This document shows positions 1-8,918 of a DNA stretch of 64,000 bases, piece by piece. Numbering within the stretch: position 1 is the stretch's first letter; each line of letters opens with the position of its first letter. Source of the DNA: Gemmatimonadota bacterium (GTDB taxonomy: Bacteria > Gemmatimonadota > Gemmatimonadetes > Longimicrobiales > Gaopeijiaceae); contig JAJDUP010000005.1 of NCBI GenBank assembly GCA_022826565.1, positions 160,291 through 224,290 of the forward strand. Direction: 5' to 3'. The notes under the pieces are model-generated. The model did not search any database. It was not told the DNA's origin and saw only the letters and a program-made list of their open reading frames with translations. The translations under genes were made by a program, and so were the position numbers.

Positions 1-681
1 GACCCCCCACTTGTGGCTCCAGCGGTTGAGCAGCACCCCGCGGAACGCCACCTCCTCCAGCAGCGGCGCGGCAACCACGACCAGGATCGGCATGGCAAGC
101 TGGTACAGCAGCGATGGGGCGAGGGGCGTCGCCAGCGCTTCGACCAGGAATTCGAGCACTCCGGGCGATGCCACCGACAGCCCGTACGCGAACACGAACC
201 ACGACCCCAGCGAGAACGCCATCGTGGCGGCCAGAAGCAGCAGCGTCATCCCCCAGCTGTACCCATCCGGCACGATCCCAACGAGCCGCCGGATGTCCAC
301 CCCCGCACGCCGGCAGACCCAGAGCAGCCATCCCGCGAGAGCCCCGTAGCCCGCCGCCATCCCGGCGACCTCTGCCTGCGAGGGATCCCCCAGGTTCAGC
401 GGCGTAAAGAGGGAAAGGATGTGAAGGGCGGCGTAGAGGATGACGGTGACGAAGATCATCCAGGGGATGACCGACCGCGTTCGCACCGCAGCGAAGGGAT
501 TACCAACGGCGCCGCTCGGCGCTCCATCGGGGCCAGTGGCAGCCTCGCCCGCGGAACCCGCGGTGTCCCCGGACGGCTCGCCCGCCGACGCAAGGTCCGG
601 AGACGGCTCGCCCGCCGGTACCGGGCCTCCGCCCGACTCGCCCGCTCCTCCCGCAGTCGCGCCCGTCCCTTCCTCCGTCAA
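1..681 (-). CDS. CPBP family intramembrane glutamic endopeptidase (partial)
   Basis: The reverse strand reads continuously from a TTG at 681-679 to the left edge. After a Gly/Ala/Pro/Ser-rich N-terminus of about 50 residues with repeated AGE motifs, hydrophobic segments follow (IPWMIFVTVILYAAL, MTLLLLAATMAFSLGSWFVF, LAMPILVVVAAP). The last visible segment contains the EExxxR signature (LLEEVAFRGVLLNRW) of the CPBP/CAAX-protease family, whose Glu residues are catalytic; later motifs lie outside the window. The TTG overlaps the TGA stop of the upstream M14 peptidase gene (TTGA), suggesting coupled translation. The low-complexity N-terminus makes the start uncertain; a start nearer the first membrane segment is possible. 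Substrate unknown. Confidence 0.8.
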   Translation of the reverse strand, partial: MTEEGTGATAGGAGESGGGPVPAGEPSPDLASAGEPSGDTAGSAGEAATGPDGAPSGAVGNPFAAVRTRSVIPWMIFVTVILYAALHILSLFTPLNLGDPSQAEVAGMAAGYGALAGWLLWVCRRAGVDIRRLVGIVPDGYSWGMTLLLLAATMAFSLGSWFVFAYGLSVASPGVLEFLVEALATPLAPSLLYQLAMPILVVVAAPLLEEVAFRGVLLNRWSHKWGV

Positions 682-3419
682 CTGACCGGACCGGTCCGCT
701 TCGCCGCGCCGTAGTGGATGCCGTTGAAGAGCAGCGGGAAGGTGCCGTGGGGCTGCGACCGGAAGGTGATCTTGGGCCCGAAGAGGAAGAGCTTCCCGGC
801 GCCGATGTCGGCCTCGATCATGCTGGTGCCGCCCTCGAGGTGGTGCTGGCCCCAGGCCCAGCCGCTCACGAGCGGAGTCGCCGAGTCGTACCAGGCCAGG
901 CGGCGCACGTTCATCGCGCCGTCGCCGATCTGGTAGACGGGGCTGTGGCTGTGCAGCACGTGCACCCGCTCGCCGAGGCCGTGGGTGATCGGGCTGACGT
1001 GCTCGACGCGGATGTCGTGGATCGAGCCGGGGGTGAAGTAGTCGTCGCGGCTTAGTCCGTTGCCGTCGGCGTCGACGAGGAAGCTGGTCAGGGGGAGGCC
1101 GAACTCCTGGCCGAGCCGCGTGGACGTGCCGATGGCGACAACGGCGCCGCCGTTCTCGACGAACTCGCGCAGCGCGGGAACGCTGGTTTCGTTCGAGATC
1201 GACCCGACGCGGCCGCGCAGCGAGTCCGGCAGGGTGGCCAGGAACTCCTCGCCCGGGCCGCCGAAACTGAATCCGCGGCCGCCGCCCATGGCGCCGTCGG
1301 GCAGGACGATGACGTCGAAGCGGTCGTTCAGGTTGCCCGCATCGATGTCGGGCGGGTAGATGACCTCGAAGTTGAACTCGAAGTCCTCCAGCACGTAGCG
1401 GGTCCAGCCGGACGGCATCGAGCCGCCGTAGCGGTCCCAGAGGCCGACCCGCGCGTGGGTCAGCTCGAAGGTGGACGCGGGCGCCGCCGCGACGGCATGA
1501 AACGAGAGGCCCAGTTGGGCGGCCCAATTTTCCAGCTCCGGCCGCGTGGCGGCGCCAGCAGGGATGAAGAAGGCGCCCGGCTGGAACGAAGTGCCCGCCG
1601 CGTCGAACGTCTCTTCAATCCAGAACACCCGACCGCCGCCCGCGAGAATGCGGTTGACGGCGGTGAAGGCCGCGTTGACGTGATCGACCACGTAACCTGC
1701 GGGCGAATCCGCGCCGGCGACGGTGCCCGGCAGGGGCTCGGCCAGCCAGGGGATCGGCTGGAAGGGGCCGCTGAAGCCATCGAGGATGCGGTCGAACTCG
1801 ACGCCCATCTGCAGCGCGAGGGTCCAGCCGGCGTTGTCGTAGGGGGCGATCGGGGGGCCGCCCGGATACTGGAAGTCGTTGGGGTGGTTCTGCGGCTCGA
1901 ACATGTCGATCACGTGCGGCCGGAATGCCTGCGCGGTGACGACGACGTAGGAACCTGCGGGGTAGTCCTTGCCCGCGACGCTGAAGTCGTCGGTGGCCTG
2001 GTGGACGGTGACGCCGTTCTTGAGGAGTGTGTTCACGAAGCGCGTGGCGGTGGAAAAGCTGCGCTGGTCGGACGGGAGGATGTAGCCGCGGGCGTCGCGC
2101 TTGCCCGGATCGCGCAGGTGGGCCTCGTAGTCGTCGAGGGAGCCTCGTGGGCCGACGTCGTCGGCGACCTGGTCGATCCAGTTTGGCAGGACCGTCCACG
2201 CGTCGCGGCTGCCGCGCTCGATCGAGTTCATCCCCATGCGCCAGATGTTGAAGAGCAGGTGCTCGCGGTTGCGCGACGCGTAGTCGAGGACGGCCCGGTT
2301 GGCGGTCTGCGAGTAGTCGACCGACTGGCGGAAATGCCACGTGCCCGGGGTGACCGGCAGCGGCAGGTCCGCGTGGCTGATCTGGCGGTTGGGGAGGAAG
2401 GGGATTTCGATGGGGGTGGGATGGCCGATGGTCTCGGTCAGCAGGCCGATCATGTTCTTGAAGTAGGGCGTGGTCCGCAGGCCGCCGTTCCACCAGGTGG
2501 AGTAGCTGGCGCCGCGGCGCATGGTGGTGCCGCCCTTGCCCTCGACGACGAAACGGTGGTGCATGGCCGAGCCGACCTGGTCGAGGCTGGTGATGATGAT
2601 GGGGTCGAGGTTGTGGTTCGGCGGGTCGCGGAAGGGCGGGGCGAACATGACGGTGCCCTGCGGGCCGGTCTGGTGGTGGTTGTAGACGATCTGCGGGAAC
2701 CACTCGCGGTAGACCACGCGGTTCATGTTCTCGCTCTCGGCGAGCGAGGCCATGTAGAAGTCGCGGTTGTTGTCGTGGCCGGCGTACTTGTTGTACAGCA
2801 CCGGGACGCCCTGGGTGGTGCGCTCGAGCGGGTCGTCGTGGCGCATGTACCAGTTGGCCACGAGGGCGTGGCCGTCCGGGTTGGCGTGCGTGGCGAGGAG
2901 GATGACGTCGTCGAGGAAGCGCATCGTCTCGGCGTCGTCGCGGCTGACCATCTGCCACACCAGTTCCATGAGCTGCTGGATGCCGAGGACCTCGTTCGCA
3001 TGGAGGCCGCCGTCGATCCAGATGACGGCCTTGCCCTCGGCGGCCAGCGCGCGGGCCTCTTCCTCGCTGACGCCCTCGGCCTGGGCGAGCCGGCGGGCGA
3101 TCTCCCTGTAGCGCTCGAGGTTGGGCCGGTTGGCGGGCGAGGTGATGGTCGCCATCCACTGTTCGCGCCCTTCCGAGGTCTTGCCGATCGATTCCAGCGT
3201 CATGCGGTCCGACTGCTCGGCGAGGAGGTGCCAGTAGTCGGTGAGACCCTCGTAGTTGACGAGCTGGTAATCCGTGCCGAGGCGGTAGCCGAACTGCTCT
3301 TCCGGGGTGGTGAGCTGGGCGGCCGCGGGGTGTTGGGACGCGGCCAGGGCGGTGAGGGCGAGGGCGGTGGCGGTAGCCGCGAATCGGCGTGCGGAGAAGG
3401 CGGTGAAGCCTGCGGTCAT
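678..3419 (-). CDS. Secreted M14 family zinc carboxypeptidase
   Basis: A 913-residue exported metallopeptidase. The ATG at 3419 is preceded by GAGGA at good spacing and opens a signal peptide (arginine-containing start, then TATALALTALAASQHPAAA); an in-frame start 105 bases further up lacks such support. The M14 zinc site is visible: His140 and Glu143 in GGLHANE, a third His ligand in NHHQTG (248/249) and the catalytic Glu329 in LLTETIGHP. The catalytic domain fills roughly the first 400 residues. The long C-terminal part contains a segment resembling glutamine-amidotransferase-like (ThuA-type) folds, as in other large bacterial M14 proteins (inference). It probably trims peptides in the periplasm or outside the cell. 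The downstream CPBP protease gene starts on its stop codon. Confidence 0.9.
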   Translation of the reverse strand: MTAGFTAFSARRFAATATALALTALAASQHPAAAQLTTPEEQFGYRLGTDYQLVNYEGLTDYWHLLAEQSDRMTLESIGKTSEGREQWMATITSPANRPNLERYREIARRLAQAEGVSEEEARALAAEGKAVIWIDGGLHANEVLGIQQLMELVWQMVSRDDAETMRFLDDVILLATHANPDGHALVANWYMRHDDPLERTTQGVPVLYNKYAGHDNNRDFYMASLAESENMNRVVYREWFPQIVYNHHQTGPQGTVMFAPPFRDPPNHNLDPIIITSLDQVGSAMHHRFVVEGKGGTTMRRGASYSTWWNGGLRTTPYFKNMIGLLTETIGHPTPIEIPFLPNRQISHADLPLPVTPGTWHFRQSVDYSQTANRAVLDYASRNREHLLFNIWRMGMNSIERGSRDAWTVLPNWIDQVADDVGPRGSLDDYEAHLRDPGKRDARGYILPSDQRSFSTATRFVNTLLKNGVTVHQATDDFSVAGKDYPAGSYVVVTAQAFRPHVIDMFEPQNHPNDFQYPGGPPIAPYDNAGWTLALQMGVEFDRILDGFSGPFQPIPWLAEPLPGTVAGADSPAGYVVDHVNAAFTAVNRILAGGGRVFWIEETFDAAGTSFQPGAFFIPAGAATRPELENWAAQLGLSFHAVAAAPASTFELTHARVGLWDRYGGSMPSGWTRYVLEDFEFNFEVIYPPDIDAGNLNDRFDVIVLPDGAMGGGRGFSFGGPGEEFLATLPDSLRGRVGSISNETSVPALREFVENGGAVVAIGTSTRLGQEFGLPLTSFLVDADGNGLSRDDYFTPGSIHDIRVEHVSPITHGLGERVHVLHSHSPVYQIGDGAMNVRRLAWYDSATPLVSGWAWGQHHLEGGTSMIEADIGAGKLFLFGPKITFRSQPHGTFPLLFNGIHYGAAKRTGPVS

Positions 3420-3524
3420 GGGGTTCCTCGGCGGTTTGGACTGCAATTGTGGGGGTGTCCGGCAAAGGTAGAGTAGCCGGGTGGGTGGGGTGGGGAAAGG
3501 CCGAGCGCGTGCGGTGACTGCCAC

Positions 3525-4880
3525 TCAGTCGAGCGCGATCAGGTATCGGCGCCTCGGGTCGTTCGGACCGGTTCCGACCTCTCGCACCAGGCCCCGCTGG
3601 ACGAGGCGGGCCAGGCGGGTGCGGGTGGAGCGGGTGGAGAGGCCGATCGCCTCGGCGATGGCGCGGGTCCCGTGCCCTTCGCCGGCGTCCAGGAGGTCAA
3701 GGATCGACTGGTCCCTCGGGTCGATGATCGGCGGCCTGGCGGAGCCGGCGCGCAGCGTCACGCGCAGGCGGAAGCCCAGTTCCTCCCACACGGGCGGTGC
3801 CAGGCCGTCATCGCGGCACGCGGAGATCATCCGTTGCACCCCGCTTCCCCACTGCTCGACCAGCCCCAACTCGTGGAAGACCCGGCCGAGCACGCGGTTG
3901 CGCAGCTTGGAGACACCGCGCGGAAGGTCCTCGAGGGTGAGACCGAAGGGAAGCAGGCCCGGGTTCTCGACCTCCAGCCGGTCGTCGAAGATCGAAATCC
4001 GGATGGGCGCGCCCCGTTGGGAGTAGTCGGCATGGACGACGGCGTTGACGATCGCTTCTCGCACCGCGGCGGGTGGCAGGCTCCAGCGATCGCGCCGGCG
4101 CACGCGCCCGATGACGGCGCCGCGCAGGGAGTGCTTCTCGACGAACGCCACGGCTTCCTCGATAGCCCGGATGGGAGACATGTCCAGGCGGACATGATCG
4201 AGGATGGCCGACTTGTCCGTTCCCGCGAAGCGCCCGGCCTGGATCCATGCGTCGGGGAAGTGGTCGAGCCGATCGCGTCCGAAGAGGAGCATGCCGCCGA
4301 CCGTCGGCACAGGCCGGCCCTGGTGGCGGGTCAGCAGGCGGAGGGTCTCCAGGTTTCCGCGCGTGAGCTTCCGCACGGGTGCGAAGGACTCGGAAGCGGC
4401 TCGGAAGTCGAGCGCTTCAGAGTTTGCTTCCGGCATCGGCCACTCGTCGAAGGACTCGCCGATGGCGAACCGCTGCATCTCGGCGATCATCTGTGCGTCG
4501 GCCTGCCGGTTGGTGGAGCCCACGCGGACGTAGGTGCCGCTGCGGCGGCCCGCGGGCTTGATGAAGTGCGGCCGCGACGGGCTGGGATAGACCCGGACCG
4601 CGAGGAGCTGGCGGTCACGGAATCCGATCACCTCGATGTCCGGCAGGAGCCTGGGCTGAATCGAGTCGCTGATCAGATTGGCCGCGCGTTCCTCCAGGTC
4701 GAGCGGGTCGCCGACTCCACGGACGGCCCTCGTACGGTCCGCGACGCCGATGACGACGGTGCCGCCGGCGGTGTTGGCGAAGGCGGCCACGGTGCGCAGG
4801 AATCCCTGGGGCGAGGACAGATCCCGTTTGAATTCGAGCGTCTTGCCTTCGGGCCTGCGGAGTATGTCGGTGAGGTCCAT
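3525..4880 (-). CDS. AlbA_2 (Schlafen-like) ATP-binding regulator with C-terminal HTH
   Basis: A 451-residue protein of the AlbA_2/RecG-related family. The N-terminal AlbA_2 domain is typical (EGKTLEFKRDLSSPQGFLRTVAAFANTAGG..IGVAD). A central GHKL-like ATP-binding HATPase_c_4 segment follows (REAIVNAVVHADYSQRGAPI, then ENPG and WGSGVQRM), and a short winged helix-turn-helix ends the protein (IAEAIGLSTRSTRTRLARLVQRGLV). Such proteins are usually annotated as putative transcriptional regulators; the biochemical role is poorly known. I chose the ATG at 4880 because the AlbA_2 domain begins there with a weak AAGG ribosome site; an in-frame start exists at 4949. A second AlbA_2 gene lies about 1.3 kb away, across a decayed TonB receptor. 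Confidence 0.85.
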   Translation of the reverse strand: MDLTDILRRPEGKTLEFKRDLSSPQGFLRTVAAFANTAGGTVVIGVADRTRAVRGVGDPLDLEERAANLISDSIQPRLLPDIEVIGFRDRQLLAVRVYPSPSRPHFIKPAGRRSGTYVRVGSTNRQADAQMIAEMQRFAIGESFDEWPMPEANSEALDFRAASESFAPVRKLTRGNLETLRLLTRHQGRPVPTVGGMLLFGRDRLDHFPDAWIQAGRFAGTDKSAILDHVRLDMSPIRAIEEAVAFVEKHSLRGAVIGRVRRRDRWSLPPAAVREAIVNAVVHADYSQRGAPIRISIFDDRLEVENPGLLPFGLTLEDLPRGVSKLRNRVLGRVFHELGLVEQWGSGVQRMISACRDDGLAPPVWEELGFRLRVTLRAGSARPPIIDPRDQSILDLLDAGEGHGTRAIAEAIGLSTRSTRTRLARLVQRGLVREVGTGPNDPRRRYLIALD

Positions 4881-4998
4881 GCGACCTTGTCTCCAGCCTT
4901 CCGTGAACGAATACTCGGAAATATACTCTGAAGCAGGCGGAGTGGCCAAGCTTCCGGGTTTGAATGTCGCGGAGGGCCGTCACTAAACGGTCAACGCC

Positions 4999-6070
4999 TC
5001 ACCCGCCCCCACCAAGTCCCACCCTCCCGCCCACGTACACTCCGCGCCCCGGCGCAGCGAATCCCCATACCTCCTCGTACTCGGTGCCTGCCAGGTTCTC
5101 CGCCCGGAGGGTCAAGGTGAAGCCCGGCCGTCCGGCCCGTGCGGCGGCAACCTCGATCTCCGCCGACAGGTCGATCACGGTGTACGCCGTCAGCGTGACC
5201 GGCGTCGCCGGGAAGGTGGAGAAGTCACGGTCCGCGCGTTCGCCCGTGTGGCGCAGGGCTACCTCCAGCCCCAGCGCGTCAGCCATCCGGAAGGCCGCGG
5301 ACGCCGCAGCGGTGTGCTTCGGCCGCCTGAGCAGCGGTTCGCCCTCCACGAAGGTCGCCCCCGGCCCCTCCTGGAATCCGGCATCCTCGACCTCGGTGTC
5401 CAGCCAGCTGTAGTTGGCGGTCAGCTGAATTGGCCCGGCGTCCGCGGCCCCCTCCGCCTCGAGCCCCCGGGACCGCCGGCCTTCCAGGTGGCCGCGGTGC
5501 CGAAGCGCTCGTTGCTCTCCGCCCGCACGCCGCCGTTGACCGCCAGGCCGCCGCGCTGCCACGACAGCTGGGTGTAGGCCGCGTGGTTGCGGCGGTCGTT
5601 CTCGGAGTTGGACGCGCTCGGTCCGTACTGGGAGAAAGATCGGCTGAACGCGCGGATGGACTGGTGCTCCAGCTCGTATCCGGCGGCGAGCGCGGTGCCG
5701 GCGGGCGAACGCCAGACTGCCCGAACGCCCGTCCCGGTCCTGCGGATGTCGTTCAGGTTGGTGTAGCCGAAGAACCCGAGGGTGTCGGCCGGCCGTCGGG
5801 GGAGTCGTCGCTGCCGCGGTCGGTCTCGTGGACGTCGAAGGTGAAGCGCGTCTCGAAGGCGTCGCTCCAGCGGCGGCCCGCGTCGAGGCGGAGGGTGAGG
5901 GCGTCGCCGTACGAATAGGCGTTGCGGTCGACCAGCGCGCCGGAGCCGTCGGTGGGGAAGTGGAAGCGGTGGTCGTCGATCCCGGCGCGGCGCAGTTCGA
6001 TCCCTTCGATGACGGTGGCGTGGGCAGCCACGGTCCAGGCGGGCTCGGCCCAGGTAGCGGGGTGTGGGGT
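4999..6070 (-). pseudogene. TonB-dependent receptor remnant (frameshifts and internal deletion)
   Basis: Three reading frames in succession on the minus strand encode pieces of one outer-membrane beta-barrel. The first (about 6070-5795) holds barrel strands such as LTLRLDAGRRWSDAFETRFTFDV. The second (about 5795-5480) continues with GFFGYTNLNDIRRTGTGVRAVW to NERFGTAATWKAG. The third (about 5480-4999) resumes at SRGLEAEG and ends with the C-terminal part (FTLTLRAENLAGTEYEEVWGFAAPGRGVYVGG). Between TWKAG and SRGLEAEG about a hundred residues expected in this family are missing, so one break is a deletion with frame change. The plug domain and signal peptide are absent upstream. It cannot make a functional receptor; the original ligand, perhaps a siderophore or vitamin, cannot be told. 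Confidence 0.8.
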
Positions 6071-6125
6071 CGCAGGGCAAGGGCGGTGGGCCGGTGGAGG
6101 GCCGGAATGGCGACCGCGTCCCGTC

Positions 6126-6158
6126 TGTGGTTTATCTGCGGTTTATTTGTGGTTTCCG
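6126..6158. repeat. Three tandem 11-base direct repeats
   Basis: Three adjacent copies of an 11-base unit: TGTGGTTTATC, TGCGGTTTATT, TGTGGTTTCCG. The block lies in the non-coding gap between the AlbA_2 gene ending at 6203 and the receptor remnant. One-helical-turn spacing resembles direct-repeat operators bound by OmpR-type or SARP regulators, but no intact gene starts next to it now. It may be the old control region of the receptor. Confidence 0.4.
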
Positions 6159-6202
6159 GTGCGGTCCACGGACTGCCAGTGGGTCATTCGACGACTTGGC
6201 AC

Positions 6203-7441
6203 TCACCCGTCTTGCGGTCTGGCCCGCACGACGCATCGCACCCAATTGGGCTGCACATCGAAGAATGGTTCCGGCTGCGCGTTTTGGCGCAGCGCGGTGC
6301 GGGCGATGCCGATTCCCACACCGAATCTCTGGACGATGCCGAGAACGCGCATCGACTCGGCCAGGCTCGGATTCCGGTAGTCGGCGGCTCCCGGCTGGCC
6401 GAAGTTCTCGGCCGTGACCACTCCGTACGCGCCCCCGGGGCTCAGAATCTCGACCCGGTTATCGTACCAGGTTACCCGGATGGGCGCGTTGGTGGCCTCG
6501 TAGGTCCGGTGCATGACCGCGTTATAGGCGATCTGCCGCAGCGCCGCCGCGGAATGGGTTGAGCGGCGCTTCTCGATCGGCCCTGACGTGATGTCGACCG
6601 CGGTGCGGTTGTGGGAGTCGAGTTTCCCGACGAGCTGCTCGAGCTGCGTTGACACGGGGCCCGTGCATCGCGCTTCGTCCAGCACCGGGCCGGGGAACTC
6701 GGTGCCGCCCATGCGCAGGAACTGGATGTACGCCCCGGGAATGAAATCCTGCGGCCTGCGTCCGAAGACCAGCATCCCCACGACCGTGGGCACCGGATCG
6801 TCGACCGACGCGATCATCCGGGTGGCGGCGAGACGCTCTTCGGTGGTGCGATCGTTCGCGGCCAGCAGCTCGGGGTCGAAAGCGCGGGGCAGGTACTCCT
6901 CCTCGAAGCGTCGAACGTCGATGTGCGCCAGGGTGGCCCCCGACACGGGGCGCGCATCGAAGGGTGCGTCGCGGTGTCGTCGTCTCTCATTCAGGATCCG
7001 TTCATCCTGCGCCGCCGCGATCGCTCGGCGCGATCCCACCCGGATCCATACCTGGCCACGGGCACGCACCGGCGGTGCGTCCGAGGGGTGGACCGTGACC
7101 ACCGCGATCTCACTTCCCGCGAGAGTGCGCTTCGACACCGACATGACCGGCGGCGGCAGCGTGTGGCCGTCACTCCTGATGTCGGCAAGACGCTGAAGGA
7201 GTCGGTCGGTGATGGGGATGCCGGATGGAGTGCCATCATCGCGGGCACCCACGAAGACGACGCCCGGGCGACCGTGCCCCGGAAGGTCGTTGGCGAAGGC
7301 GCACACCGCCTGCCGGATCCGCTCAATGGGGCCGTCCTTCCCCGGCGGGGCCTTCCTGAGCGATTCCTTACGCTCGACGAGTTCGGACTCGAGGTCGGCC
7401 AGCATCGCTTCGAGCTGCACCTCCGAATAGGGATTGCTCAT
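6203..7441 (-). CDS. AlbA_2 (Schlafen-like) ATP-binding protein
   Basis: A 412-residue member of the same broad family as the gene at 3525 but without the C-terminal winged helix. The N-terminal AlbA_2 region carries LVERKESL and the conserved AFANDLPGHGRPGVVFVGARDDG. The C-terminal third holds a GHKL-like ATP-binding region: LRQIAYNAVMHRTYEATNAPIRV, then EILSPGG and a RFGVGIGIART glycine segment. The start is the ATG at 7441. It probably acts as a nucleotide-responsive regulator or helicase-related factor; the partner is unknown. The two AlbA_2 proteins differ enough that a recent local duplication is unlikely. Confidence 0.82.
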   Translation of the reverse strand: MSNPYSEVQLEAMLADLESELVERKESLRKAPPGKDGPIERIRQAVCAFANDLPGHGRPGVVFVGARDDGTPSGIPITDRLLQRLADIRSDGHTLPPPVMSVSKRTLAGSEIAVVTVHPSDAPPVRARGQVWIRVGSRRAIAAAQDERILNERRRHRDAPFDARPVSGATLAHIDVRRFEEEYLPRAFDPELLAANDRTTEERLAATRMIASVDDPVPTVVGMLVFGRRPQDFIPGAYIQFLRMGGTEFPGPVLDEARCTGPVSTQLEQLVGKLDSHNRTAVDITSGPIEKRRSTHSAAALRQIAYNAVMHRTYEATNAPIRVTWYDNRVEILSPGGAYGVVTAENFGQPGAADYRNPSLAESMRVLGIVQRFGVGIGIARTALRQNAQPEPFFDVQPNWVRCVVRARPQDG

Positions 7442-7769
7442 GATCGCCTCAGCCTTCTCCCGCGGTCATCACACCGACTCTCGATGGTCCCGAAATGCTG
7501 GAACCGGACAAACCAGTCTCTGAAATGTAGAGAGAGCGGTGCCATTTCGCGTGAGCAAGCTGTTCCGGATTCGGCTTCGTCAAGGATGTCCCGCTTTCAT
7601 TCGCACGTCGACAGTCAATGCCGCCGGTCCTCCCAATCGCTTACCGGCGGGCCTTCGCAACCGGACCAATCTTCGATCAAGCCCGGGTGGACAACGTGCT
7701 CCCAACTGCCGCCTTGCAATTAGTTACAGTATAAAGTAGCATACAAATCGTTTGTTACCGTATACTATA
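7442..7769. other. Divergent intergenic region upstream of the hipB-like gene
   Basis: About 330 bases separate the AlbA_2 start from the HTH gene. Most of it is unremarkable GC-rich sequence with no convincing gene on either strand. The last 60 bases are sharply AT-rich and hold the operator-like repeats listed separately, so the hipB promoter probably lies there. Confidence 0.6.
7723..7766 (+). promoter_or_regulatory. Putative hipB operator/promoter with repeated half-sites
   Basis: Two near-identical elements, GTTACAGTATA (7723-7733) and GTTACCGTATA (7754-7764), repeat with a 31-base period, about three helical turns. AGTATA at 7728-7733 and TATACT at 7761-7766 also form an inverted pair. 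The block ends a few bases before the candidate ATGs of the HTH gene and stands out by its AT content. HipB-type antitoxins bind repeated operators ahead of their own operon, so autoregulation is a reasonable inference; the sequence is not the E. coli HipB consensus. Confidence 0.45.
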
Positions 7770-8132
7770 ATGGTCACAATCATGCCGACTCCCATCAAGA
7801 GCACGATCCCGCTGCCCGTCCTTCGTCTGCTGAGGAAACTCGGCAACGACATCAGGGACGCGCGGCTGCGAAGGCGTATACGCACGGTGACTCTGGCGGA
7901 GCGGGCGCTGATCAGCCGAACCACGCTCCACAGAATCGAGCGGGGCGATCCCGGTGTTTCCATGGGGAATTACTCGACCGTTCTTTTCGTGCTGGGTCTT
8001 CACGACGGGATCTCTGAGTTGGCCGACCGCAGCCGTGACGTGCTGGGGCTGGATATCCTGGAGGAGAGCCTGCCGAAACGCGTCCGAGTGCCTCGCAGGA
8101 GCGCCGGGCCGAATTCACGCGCCGAGGAGTAG
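7770..8132 (+). CDS. HipB-like XRE family helix-turn-helix protein
   Basis: A small DNA-binding protein (120 residues from the ATG at 7770; a second in-frame ATG at 7782 is equally plausible). An XRE-type helix-turn-helix is visible: LGNDIRDARLRRRIRTVTLAERALISRTTLHRIERGDPG followed by MGNYSTVLFVLGL. This spacing and the basic C-terminal tail are typical of HipB-type antitoxins. A hipA-like gene starts 12 bases downstream, so this is the antitoxin half of a HipBA module. Because that hipA is truncated, the antitoxin may now be an orphan. Upstream repeats suggest self-repression. Confidence 0.8.
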   Translation: MVTIMPTPIKSTIPLPVLRLLRKLGNDIRDARLRRRIRTVTLAERALISRTTLHRIERGDPGVSMGNYSTVLFVLGLHDGISELADRSRDVLGLDILEESLPKRVRVPRRSAGPNSRAEE

Positions 8133-8144
8133 CGCACCAGCGCC

Positions 8145-8918
8145 ATGGAACGCGAGATTCTGGTCCACGCGGACCTGGAGGGCACGCCCATCCTGGTCGG
8201 ACGCCTATGGGTCCGGGTGCGCAGGGGTCGCGAGAGTGCGTCTTTCGAATACGACCGCGCCTGGCTGGGCAGACCGGACAGCTATTCCCTCGAACCGGCA
8301 CTCGCAGCCGGGCCCGGGGCCTTCCACACCCGGAAGGCCCTCTTCGGTGCGATCGGCGACTCGGCGCCCGACCGGTGGGGACGCGTTCTGTTGCGCCGTG
8401 CGGAGATTCGACGGGCGCGAATGGAGAATCGCACGCCCCGCACACTCTTCGAGTCCGACTTTCTCCTGCTCGTCGACGACGAACTCCGCGTAGGGGCCCT
8501 GCGGTTCCGGGCGGCCGTCGGCGGACCGTTCCTCGCTGAACCGCGCCCTGACCGGGTTCCGCCGCTCGTTGAACTGCGCCGACTCCTTTCCGCCTGCAAG
8601 CGGGTAACGCGGCGGGACGAAGTGGACGACGACCTGCGGCTTCTGGTGGTCCCCGGCTCCTCCATCGGTGGCGCCCGCCCGAAGACGGCGATCCGTGACC
8701 GGGACGGAGGCCTGGCGATCGCGAAATTCCCCCACGCGGACGACGACCGGGACATTGTGCTGTGGGAGGCGGTGGCGCTCGCGCTGGCGGCCCGTGCCGG
8801 GATCGCGGTCCCGGACTGGCGCATCGAGAGGGTGGCCGCGCGCCGCGTCCTCGTCCTGACCCGGTTCGACCGCGGGGGTACGGGCCGGGTGCCGTACCTG
8901 TCGGCGATGAGCATGCTC
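8145..8918 (+). pseudogene. hipA-like kinase, C-terminally truncated
   Basis: About 258 codons match the N-terminal part of HipA-type Ser/Thr kinase toxins: the N1 subdomain (VGRLWVRVRRGRESASFEYDRAWL), then GAIGDSAPDRWGR, the glycine-rich loop region (PGSSIGGARPKTAIRD), the ATP-binding Lys (LAIAKFP) and LTRFDR...VPYLSAMSML. The catalytic loop, the metal-binding Asp and the whole C-terminal lobe are missing. Homology stops at 8918, and the next base begins the reverse complement of the neighbouring gene's TAA stop. The frame stays open for about 409 more codons purely as antisense of that gene, which would give a 666-residue chimera with no sensible second half. HipA proteins are normally about 420-440 residues. 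Kinase activity is unlikely. Confidence 0.82.

Noticed and set aside
1455..3476. 673-codon open frame on the plus strand opposite the M14 peptidase
   Set aside because: Shadow frame of a gene with intact catalytic motifs; composition and lack of motifs argue against coding.
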